Shown here piece after piece: positions 1 through 5,068 of a stretch of 6,592 nucleotides of DNA; the stretch's first letter is position 1, and the number at the start of each line of letters is the position of its first letter. The position numbers and the translations under genes are program-made. The stretch comes from Leptolyngbyaceae cyanobacterium M65_K2018_010 (GTDB lineage Bacteria; Cyanobacteriota; Cyanobacteriia; Phormidesmidales; Phormidesmidaceae). The stretch spans positions 1-6,592 of the forward strand of contig DVEE01000263.1 in the NCBI GenBank assembly GCA_015295885.1, in the 5' to 3' direction. Under the pieces are notes generated by a model. That model was given only the letters and a program-made list of their open reading frames with translations. It was not told the origin of the DNA and made no database searches.

Positions 1-81
1 GAAGCGGGGTTGGTTTGACAACTTTTCTACCACCAGACGTTAGGGGCACCGCTGAGGGCCATCTCTCGGGGTCGGTCTTAC
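1..81. other. Flank downstream of the ABC binding-protein gene, no gene seen
   Basis: This stretch lies 3' of the minus-strand substrate-binding protein gene and I see no coding sequence in it. A perfect TTGACA stands at 15-20 on the plus strand, but no matching -10 box follows at 16-18 nt. A weak GTTG/CAAC inverted repeat (9-12 and 19-22) precedes TTTTCT, but it is too short to call a terminator. No hairpin plus T-run is visible on the minus strand, so transcription of the binding-protein gene may run on to the left, perhaps into permease genes outside the window. Confidence 0.4.
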
Positions 82-1371
82 CTACCGCCCATCCCAGGCG
101 GTGGCCGCATCTGCTACAGCCTGGTCTACGGTTTTCTGCCCCAGCATGGCCGCCTGCAGATTGTCGTAGAGAATACTCTGAAGCTCTTTAATGCCATCCA
201 TGGGAGGAATCAACACCTCGGCCTGGGACATCTGGCTGGCGCTCACAGAGCGGGCCTTGTCCACGCCCTTGACGACCCCATCCTGGGGTTGAAAATAAGC
301 ATCTTTCAAGGCTGCCGCCGTGGAAGGCAGGACATTGGCAGCCTTGGCGAAGGCCAGTTGGTTGGCGTTGTTGGTGACGTAGAGGGCAAAATCCAGGGCC
401 GCATCGGGGACGTCCGTAGCTGCTGGAATCACCAGGTTCATCACCGCTACATTTTTCTTGCCCGTATCCCCGGTAATTTGGGGCGCACTGCCGGTTACCG
501 CAGCAATATCGGGAGCATTGGTGGCAATGGTAGAGAAAAACTCAGCCCCCGTAGACAGCAGCGCCACCTCCCCCGCCTGAAACAGTTCAATGGCCCGGCG
601 ATGGCCCTGGGTGAGGACTTCCCTAGGCAGCAAATCTTGCTGGTAAAGGTCTGTCCAGTACTGGAACACGGCCTTGCCAGCCGGAGTATTAAAGGCGGCC
701 TTGCCCTGGTCATCCACCAGGGAAACCCCCATCTGCACGAAGGATTGCAGCACATCGGCGGCGTCTTCTGGCACAAAGGTGGTGAAGTAGGCGTACTTGC
801 CGGTTTTATCCTTCACCGCTCGGGCCACCTTCGCCAGGTCGGCATAGGTGGTAGGCGGTTCCACACCAGCCTGATCGAGGAGAGTCTGGTTGTAGAGAGT
901 GACATTGGTGGTCAAATACCAGGGAATGCCAAAGGTCTGGCCATTCAGGGTATTGGCCTGCCAGATTTGGGGCAGATAGGTTTGCTGGTCAGCTTCGCTC
1001 ACCTTGCCATCCAGCGGCAACCAGGCGTTGCGGCTAGCCAATTGAGCCGCAAAGTCAGGGTTAAGGTTCACCACATCCGGCGCTGTGCCAGCGGTCACGG
1101 CGGTGAGGATTTTGCTCTGCATATCGGCCCAGGGTACATCCACCCAGCGCACCTTAACCCCAGGGTTTTCGCTCTCGTAGGTGGCAATCAACGGATTGAA
1201 ATAGTCGGTAAAGTCGGGCTGAAGCTGCATAGTCCAGAACTCAACTTCCTGGGTGCCTTCGCCCGCCTGGGATGACGAGGGACTAGGTTGACTGCCACAG
1301 GCCAGCAACCAACTCAGCAATAGACCGGTTAAGGCCATCAGGCCGTAGCGTATCCAGGATCGTCGTTTCAT
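82..1371 (-). CDS. Carbohydrate ABC transporter substrate-binding lipoprotein (family 1 / CUT1 type)
   Basis: This is a periplasmic solute receptor that should deliver a sugar or sugar-like compound to an inner-membrane ABC permease. The 429-residue length is usual for family 1 binding proteins. The N-terminus is a lipoprotein signal: basic MKRRSWIR, a hydrophobic stretch at about 10-24, and a lipobox LLAC with the acylated Cys at 25, followed by a Ser/Gln/Gly-rich linker to about 41. Family hallmarks are TAGTAPDVVNLN (93-104), GIPWY (148-152) followed by LYNQTLLDQAGVEPPTTYADL, NTPAGKAVFQYWTDLY (228-243) and FQAGEVALLSTG (264-275). The ATG at 1371 is chosen because it gives the complete signal peptide; no clear Shine-Dalgarno precedes it. 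The gene starts 36 nt after purT on the same strand, so co-transcription is possible. The ligand cannot be read from the sequence. A fatty-acid or glycerol-phosphate type ligand is less likely but not excluded. Confidence 0.9.
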   Translation of the reverse strand: MKRRSWIRYGLMALTGLLLSWLLACGSQPSPSSSQAGEGTQEVEFWTMQLQPDFTDYFNPLIATYESENPGVKVRWVDVPWADMQSKILTAVTAGTAPDVVNLNPDFAAQLASRNAWLPLDGKVSEADQQTYLPQIWQANTLNGQTFGIPWYLTTNVTLYNQTLLDQAGVEPPTTYADLAKVARAVKDKTGKYAYFTTFVPEDAADVLQSFVQMGVSLVDDQGKAAFNTPAGKAVFQYWTDLYQQDLLPREVLTQGHRRAIELFQAGEVALLSTGAEFFSTIATNAPDIAAVTGSAPQITGDTGKKNVAVMNLVIPAATDVPDAALDFALYVTNNANQLAFAKAANVLPSTAAALKDAYFQPQDGVVKGVDKARSVSASQMSQAEVLIPPMDGIKELQSILYDNLQAAMLGQKTVDQAVADAATAWDGR

Positions 1372-1407
1372 GGGAGCAACGGGGTTCAGTCAGGGAAAGC
1401 CTGTGGA
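1372..1407 (-). other. 36-nt purT to binding-protein gene spacer
   Basis: This short same-strand gap has no T-run and only a 4-bp CAGG/CCTG inverted repeat, so it has no visible terminator. This permits read-through from purT into the binding-protein gene. It also lacks a good Shine-Dalgarno for the downstream ATG, so initiation there may be weak or rely on other signals. Confidence 0.5.
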
Positions 1408-2631
1408 TCATAGCACCACCCGCACCCGATGGGCACAGGCGATCGCCCGTTCCCGAGCCTGATCCACGGTCTCCCCCAGGGCCAGGGCCACCCCCATGCG
1501 GCGGTTGGGGTGGGCGGTGGGCTTGCCAAACAGGCGTACCTGGCTGGTGGGGATTTGCAGGGCCGTATCTAGCCCCTCGTAGCGGGGAGCATCGCTGGCG
1601 CCGGAGGCGAGGATCACCGCTGAGGCACCAGGCTGCAGCAGTCGAATCTCTCCAATCGGCAAACCCAGGATGGCGCGCATGTGCAGCTCAAACTCCGAGC
1701 GGTTTTGGCTCACCATCGTTACCATGCCGGTATCGTGGGGGCGGGGGCTGACTTCACTGAAGTAGACGGTCTGGGGCTGGTCGGGTGGTTCGGCAATGAA
1801 CAGTTCTACCCCAAACAGACCCCAACCACCGAGGGCTTCGGTAATCTGGCGGGCCATGGTTTGGCAGATGCCTAGGGTGTCGGGGTGAAGGGGGCAGGGC
1901 TGCCAGGACTCCCGGTAGTCGCCGGATTCCTGGCGGTGACCAATGGGGGGGCAGAAGTGGGTGCCATCGGCGGCTCGCACCGTCAGTAGGGTAATTTCGG
2001 TGTGGAAGGGGATGAAGCCCTCGACAATGACCCGATCGCCCTTGCCCCGACCGGCCTCGCGGGCATAGTGCCAGGCGGGCAGAATCTCGCTCTCCTGTCG
2101 CACGGTGCTCTGGCCCTTGCCGGAGGAACTCATAATCGGCTTGACCACACAGGGCAGCCCAAGGGCGGCTACGGCGTCTAGATACTCGGCCTCCGTGGCG
2201 GCAAACCGATAGGGCGAGGTCTTCAACCCCAGTTCCTCTGCTGCCAGGCGGCGGATCCCTTCTCGGTTCATGGTGAGCTGGGTGGCCCGGGCGGTGGGAA
2301 TCACCCGCCAACCCTCGGCCTCCAGGGTCACCAGGGTATCGGTGGCGATCGCCTCCACCTCCGGCACGATCAAACTGGGCTGCGTGTGCTCAACCACCTG
2401 GCGGAGTTGCGCCCCATCCAGCATGTCAATGACTCGGCGATGATGGGCCACGGCCATGGCGGGGGCGTGGTCGTAGCGGTCCACCGCAATCACCTCTAGC
2501 CCCAGGCGCACCGCCTCCAGGGCCACCTCTCGACCCAATTCACCAGCTCCCAGTAAAAGCAGGCGCAGCGCCCCTGGTTGCAGTGGGGTGCCCAGCGCAG
2601 CGGCAACGACGGGAAGAGCAGATGGGGCCAT
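1408..2631 (-). CDS. purT: Formate-dependent phosphoribosylglycinamide formyltransferase (GAR transformylase 2)
   Basis: PurT makes formyl-GAR from GAR, formate and ATP in de novo purine synthesis. It is the folate-independent alternative to PurN and acts in the cytosol. The 407-residue ATP-grasp protein aligns end to end with the E. coli enzyme (392 aa), with about ten extra N-terminal residues. Visible landmarks are LLLGAGELGREVA (25-37, GAR-binding Glu31-Leu32), VPEVEAIATD (89-98), CVVKPIMSSSGKGQ (161-174, ATP-binding Lys164 and the Ser169-Gln174 loop), VEGF (203-206), Glu212, GVELF (274-278, metal ligand Glu276), SEVSPRPHDTGMVT (292-305, metal ligand Glu293, Asp300), and Lys370 with Arg377-Arg378 near the C-terminus. 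From recalled E. coli numbering, all the expected catalytic and binding positions appear intact, so the enzyme should be active. The ATG at 2631 is the only plausible start close to the conserved region. The gene is divergent from pilM across 554 nt. Confidence 0.97.
   Translation of the reverse strand: MAPSALPVVAAALGTPLQPGALRLLLLGAGELGREVALEAVRLGLEVIAVDRYDHAPAMAVAHHRRVIDMLDGAQLRQVVEHTQPSLIVPEVEAIATDTLVTLEAEGWRVIPTARATQLTMNREGIRRLAAEELGLKTSPYRFAATEAEYLDAVAALGLPCVVKPIMSSSGKGQSTVRQESEILPAWHYAREAGRGKGDRVIVEGFIPFHTEITLLTVRAADGTHFCPPIGHRQESGDYRESWQPCPLHPDTLGICQTMARQITEALGGWGLFGVELFIAEPPDQPQTVYFSEVSPRPHDTGMVTMVSQNRSEFELHMRAILGLPIGEIRLLQPGASAVILASGASDAPRYEGLDTALQIPTSQVRLFGKPTAHPNRRMGVALALGETVDQARERAIACAHRVRVVL
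1439..1446. repeat. HIP1 octamer GCGATCGC
   Basis: This is a perfect copy of the highly iterated palindrome that is greatly over-represented in many cyanobacterial genomes. It lies inside the 3' end of purT. Confidence 0.9.
2345..2352. repeat. HIP1 octamer GCGATCGC
   Basis: This is the second perfect HIP1 copy, inside the 5' part of purT, where it encodes part of the conserved VEAIATD segment. Confidence 0.9.
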
Positions 2632-2696
2632 AGCTAAACCAAACTAGATTTTTTCAAATATTAAGTGCTCAGTTTTCTGAAATCTCGCTAATATCG

Positions 2697-2729
2697 CTGG
2701 TGAGACCAGAGGATCTGGTTGGCATCCAG
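2697..2729. repeat. Alternating CTGGT / ACCAG inverted arms
   Basis: Four short complementary arms follow each other: CTGGT (2697-2701), ACCAG (2705-2709), CTGGT (2715-2719, CTGG from 2715) and CCAG (2726-2729). The second arm can pair with the first (loop GAG) or with the third (loop AGGAT), and the third can also pair with the fourth, so the hairpins exclude one another. In DNA the same arrangement could be a multi-site operator. The function is not known. Confidence 0.45.
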
Positions 2730-2750
2730 CCTTGGAGTTTAGACCTAGGC
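2729..2750. other. Imperfect hairpin GCCTTGG / CCTAGGC
   Basis: GCCTTGG (2729-2735) and CCTAGGC (2744-2750) can pair around an 8-nt loop, with one T-T mismatch in the stem. It directly follows the CTGGT/ACCAG cluster and shares its last base. No T-run follows, so it is not a terminator. Its role is unknown. Confidence 0.3.
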
Positions 2751-2783
2751 TCCATTAGGGTATCGCTTTACGTCCATCAGGGT
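2751..2783. repeat. Direct repeat TCCATYAGGGT, 22-bp period
   Basis: TCCATTAGGGT (2751-2761) and TCCATCAGGGT (2773-2783) match at 10 of 11 positions. Their starts are 22 bp apart, about two helical turns, which would put both copies on the same face of the DNA, as tandem sites of response regulators often are. It does not match the NtcA palindrome or the Pho box as I know them. The regulator is unknown. Confidence 0.4.
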
Positions 2784-2850
2784 TAGTCGTTAGTTCTTAA
2801 AGTTGAAGATTTTCCGTAGGTTATGGCGATGGCTAGCAACCGATCGGCGG

Positions 2851-2875
2851 GGGGCTCTGTGTTCAGCAGAGTCCC
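2851..2875. other. 9-bp GC-rich hairpin
   Basis: GGGGCTCTG (2851-2859) and CAGAGTCCC (2867-2875) pair along all nine positions, with a single G-U wobble (2854/2872) and a 7-nt loop TGTTCAG. It is the strongest stem-loop in the spacer. On the plus strand the nearest T-run is about 25 nt beyond the stem (2899-2905), too far for a standard intrinsic terminator, and no T-run follows on the minus strand. It could be part of a structured pilM leader or of a small RNA. Confidence 0.55.
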
Positions 2876-2989
2876 TAGGTTCGTAGCAAATATACAATCA
2901 TTTTTCCTGGCCTCTTACGGTTGGGAAGATCTGGTTAACTCTCTAGGGATCCTTCAAGCCAGGCTGGGTTTAGGGTCTCAAAAGTGGAA

Positions 2990-3002
2990 AATCTCGATCA
3001 AA
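2990..3002 (+). repeat. 13-bp direct repeat AATCTCGATCAAA, copy 1
   Basis: This is identical in all 13 positions to a second copy at 3142-3154, both upstream of pilM. A third, weaker match (10 of 13) starts at 2681. Such repeats often mark binding sites of one regulator, but none is recognised here. Confidence 0.55.
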
Positions 3003-3115
3003 TTGTGTACCATTCGTTAGCACATTTTTACCAGGGCTGATTGGCGGCCCAGTGGGCTAACTCAAACCCCTATGCTTTGGGCGTTTTGACGATTGCCTCC
3101 CGGCGGGCCAAGAGG

Positions 3116-3127
3116 TTTACAGGTAAA
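3116..3127. promoter_or_regulatory. Palindrome TTTAC-AG-GTAAA
   Basis: Two perfect 5-bp inverted arms, TTTAC (3116-3120) and GTAAA (3123-3127), lie 58 nt before the pilM start and overlap a TAAAAT -10-like box at 3124-3129. TTTACA resembles half of the cyanobacterial HLR1 element bound by RpaB, but the second direct half is missing. This is a candidate operator only. Confidence 0.3.
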
Positions 3128-3141
3128 ATTGGGCGCTGGCG

Positions 3142-3154
3142 AATCTCGATCAAA
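3142..3154 (+). repeat. 13-bp direct repeat AATCTCGATCAAA, copy 2
   Basis: This is the second exact copy of the 13-mer, 152 bp after the first and 31 nt before the pilM start codon. Its position suggests it lies in the leader or the core promoter region of pilM. Confidence 0.55.
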
Positions 3155-3185
3155 CCCTCGTTGATTACCCTTTGCGGATACTGCT

Positions 3186-4292
3186 GTGGATAGTTTGAAA
3201 GCCATTTTTAATCGTAAGCCTCCGGGCGTTGGCATTGAGTTGACTCCGGAAAAGGTCAACCTGGCCCAACTACGAAAACAAGGCACGAGCTTAAAGTTAG
3301 AAACCCTGGCTTCGGTCGATATTGGCGAAGGGGTTTACGAAGAGGGACAAATTCTCGACACCTTTGCGATGGCCGATGCCATTCAAACGGTTTTGACGGA
3401 GAGCAAGGTTAAGGTCAAGCAGGCGAGCACGGCGATACCCGGTCGGGCGGTAGCAAAAATTATTCCGGTGCCCGCCGAACTAGATGACGAAGAACTGCGG
3501 GAAATGGTGCTCAATCAGGAGGCCAGCTTGTATCTGCCGTTTCCGAGGGAAGAGGCCGATGTGGATTACCAAAAGCTGGGTTACTTCGTAGATGAGGACG
3601 GCATTGAAAAGGTCAAGGTGCTGCTGGTGGGGGTCCGTAAGGAGCTCACCGATTCCTACATTGAGGCCTTTCAGCAGGCGGGACTAACCCTTAATGTTTT
3701 GGAAACCTCTAGTTTTGCCTTGATCCGCACCATCCGCGAACAATTGCGCCAGTTTACTCCCCAGGAGGCGGCCGCAGTGGTGGACATCGGTTTTGAGAGC
3801 ACTGAGATTTCTATCATTGTCGATGGTGTACCCCACTTCTCCAGAACCGTGCCGACGGGCACCTATCAGGTGCAGAGTGCGCTCAGCCGCGCCATGAATT
3901 TACCCCCTTCGCGCCACACGGATCTGCTCCAGGGCATGACAGTGCCGGTTCAAACCATGGATACGGTGGGGGCTTTGCAGGTGGGGGGCGGCGGCACTAA
4001 CCCGGGCACTACAGCCATGCTGAGGGTACTGGGTGAGCTGTCCGATGAGCTGCGGCGTTCCATTGATTTTTACCTAAACCAGGAAGAAGAGATGGAGGTC
4101 GTGCAACTGCTGCTAGCTGGCCCAGGGGCTTCCATCGGCCAACTGGATGAATTTCTGGCCCAGCGATTGAGTATCCCCACCAGCCAGATCGACCCAATTT
4201 CGGCCCTGTCCTTAGATTTAGCCGAGGATATTCCAGAGAGTCAGCGGCCAGCTCTGGCCACGGTACTGGGCCTAAGCTTGCGGGAGGTATAG
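3186..4292 (+). CDS. pilM: Type IV pilus assembly protein PilM, actin-like ATPase
   Basis: PilM is the cytoplasmic actin/FtsA-like component of the type IV pilus alignment complex. It binds nucleotide and the N-terminal tail of PilN, linking the inner-membrane ring to the motor. The 368 residues have no membrane segment and fit the family (about 350-370 aa). Visible landmarks are GVGIELTPEKVNLAQL (14-29, first phosphate-binding strand region), the dimer/subdomain segment IPVPAELDDEELREMVLNQEASLYLPFP (begins at 93), VVDIGFESTEISIIVDG (198-214, second phosphate motif DIGxxST) and LLLAGPGASIGQLDEFL (308-324, adenosine-type motif, here GPG rather than the usual GGG). A Gly-rich loop lies at 262-275. 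The GTG at 3186 is the first possible start after an in-frame TGA at 3162-3164 and gives the expected N-terminus; no clear Shine-Dalgarno is seen. It is the first gene of the pil cluster. Confidence 0.95.
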   Translation: MDSLKAIFNRKPPGVGIELTPEKVNLAQLRKQGTSLKLETLASVDIGEGVYEEGQILDTFAMADAIQTVLTESKVKVKQASTAIPGRAVAKIIPVPAELDDEELREMVLNQEASLYLPFPREEADVDYQKLGYFVDEDGIEKVKVLLVGVRKELTDSYIEAFQQAGLTLNVLETSSFALIRTIREQLRQFTPQEAAAVVDIGFESTEISIIVDGVPHFSRTVPTGTYQVQSALSRAMNLPPSRHTDLLQGMTVPVQTMDTVGALQVGGGGTNPGTTAMLRVLGELSDELRRSIDFYLNQEEEMEVVQLLLAGPGASIGQLDEFLAQRLSIPTSQIDPISALSLDLAEDIPESQRPALATVLGLSLREV

Positions 4293-4294
4293 CT

Positions 4295-5068
4295 ATGTAC
4301 AGTCTCGACATTAATTTCCTCAAGGATCGGGAAGTGCGGGTTTTTCAGACCCGCCCCAGAACCCGGCCAGGGGCACCAGCGGATCGTAGGCCGCTGGTCT
4401 ATGGCTTAATTGGGGCCTTGGTCCCCCTCGCCTTGGTAGGGGGGTACTGGCTCTATACCCGCAATCAGGTGAACCAACTGCAGGCTAGAAGCGTTCAATT
4501 AGATGCGGAATTGGCCGCCATACAAAGCCAACTCCAGGAGGTCAGCGCTATTCAGGGGCAGATTGACGCCGTGAGGGCGGAGAATGCGGCCTTTGTCTCA
4601 GTGTTTAACGAGATCGTCCCCTGGTCGGCGTTGCTCCAAGACCTCCGCGATCGCACCCCAGCCCGCGTGCAAATTACCCGTCTCAGCCAGGATGCCGGGG
4701 TGACTCCCGCTACCAATCCCGAGGCCCCGCCCCCCAAAGCAGGGGGGATTTCCGTTGAGGGGGTTGCCTGTAGCTTTGACGATGTCAACGACTTTGCCCT
4801 GGTGCTGAAGCGATCGCCCCTGCTGGAATCCTCCACGGTTTCCATCGATCGAGCCCAGCGTCAGTCTGAACTGCTGGACCCCACCGTAGATGGGCGCTGC
4901 CCAGGTACCCCCTTGGATACCCCCAGCTTTTTAGTGGACTACACCATTCGAGCCAATATTACCGACACCCCCGCCTCGGAACTGGTTGACGAACTGGAAC
5001 GGCAGGGGGCTGTGGGTTTGGTGACTCGTTTACGTGCTCTCAGAGAAACAGGAGTGAGCGGACAATGA
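4295..5068 (+). CDS. pilN: Type IV pilus alignment protein PilN (PilN/fimbrial assembly family)
   Basis: PilN is a single-pass inner-membrane protein that pairs with PilO and is held by PilM on the cytoplasmic side. The N-terminal DINFLKDR (5-12) corresponds to the conserved INLLPWR-type tail that inserts into PilM. A basic segment (17-32) precedes the transmembrane helix at about 34-54, then a coiled coil at about 57-97. A Pro-rich linker (138-148) leads to a ferredoxin-like periplasmic domain at about 150-222. The 257-residue length exceeds the roughly 200 aa of proteobacterial PilN because of the linker, an insert near 188-210 and a helical C-terminal extension (224-257). Cys159 and Cys202 could form a disulfide. 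The start is well supported: GGGAGG at 4282-4287 lies 7 nt before the ATG, within the end of pilM, with 2 nt between the genes. It overlaps pilO by four bases, pointing to translational coupling. Confidence 0.93.
   Translation: MYSLDINFLKDREVRVFQTRPRTRPGAPADRRPLVYGLIGALVPLALVGGYWLYTRNQVNQLQARSVQLDAELAAIQSQLQEVSAIQGQIDAVRAENAAFVSVFNEIVPWSALLQDLRDRTPARVQITRLSQDAGVTPATNPEAPPPKAGGISVEGVACSFDDVNDFALVLKRSPLLESSTVSIDRAQRQSELLDPTVDGRCPGTPLDTPSFLVDYTIRANITDTPASELVDELERQGAVGLVTRLRALRETGVSGQ
4647..4654. repeat. HIP1 octamer GCGATCGC
   Basis: This is the third perfect HIP1 copy, inside pilN (codons around Arg118-Arg120). Confidence 0.9.
4810..4817. repeat. HIP1 octamer GCGATCGC
   Basis: This is the fourth perfect HIP1 copy, also inside pilN, at the codons for Lys172-Arg173-Ser174. 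Confidence 0.9.

Larger units (their letters stand above)
2632..3185. promoter_or_regulatory. Divergent purT-pilM intergenic region, 554 nt, rich in repeats
   Basis: No convincing gene is seen in this region, which must hold the promoters of both purT (leftward) and the pil cluster (rightward). The part next to purT (2638-2690) is AT-rich. On the minus strand TAATAT (complement of 2658-2663) could be a -10 box about 30 nt before the purT start, but its -35 is poor. On the plus strand TACAAT at 2893-2898 and TAAAAT at 3124-3129 resemble -10 boxes, also without good -35 partners, so no promoter is called outright. The region also contains several inverted and direct repeats listed separately. 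A 65-codon ATG frame at 2823-3020 has no recognisable product and no well-spaced Shine-Dalgarno. I see no tRNA, no Yfr1-type conserved loop and no known riboswitch. If pilM is transcribed from the TACAAT site, its leader would be nearly 300 nt. Confidence 0.6.

Noticed and set aside
1..45. TTGACA at 15-20 and small inverted repeat 9-22 as a promoter or terminator
   Set aside because: There is no -10 box at suitable spacing, and the stem is only four base pairs plus wobbles. A plus-strand promoter here would only read antisense to the binding-protein gene.
289..1275. 328-codon open frame antisense to the ABC binding-protein gene
   Set aside because: It lies wholly opposite a well-supported lipoprotein gene, has a Gly/His/Arg-rich composition with no recognisable domain, and is the usual by-product of GC-rich codon use on the other strand.
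1408..2631. PurK or another ATP-grasp enzyme instead of PurT
   Set aside because: The ELGRE, SSSGKGQ and SEVSPRPHDTGMVT segments and the full-length match are specific to PurT.
2729..2875. Hairpins in the spacer as intrinsic terminators
   Set aside because: None is followed closely by a T-run on either strand, and divergent genes do not need a terminator between them.
2823..3020. 65-codon ATG frame in the purT-pilM spacer
   Set aside because: The product is not recognisable, no well-spaced Shine-Dalgarno precedes the first ATG, and the frame contains the strong hairpin and ends beyond the first 13-bp repeat, which fits noncoding sequence better. Conservation in relatives would change this view.
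3062..3286. 74-codon minus-strand frame over the pilM start
   Set aside because: It overlaps the 5' end of pilM on the opposite strand and has no recognisable product.
1439..4817. The four GCGATCGC octamers as a CRISPR-like or regulatory array
   Set aside because: They are scattered at irregular distances inside coding sequence and are perfect HIP1 elements, which are spread over cyanobacterial genomes.
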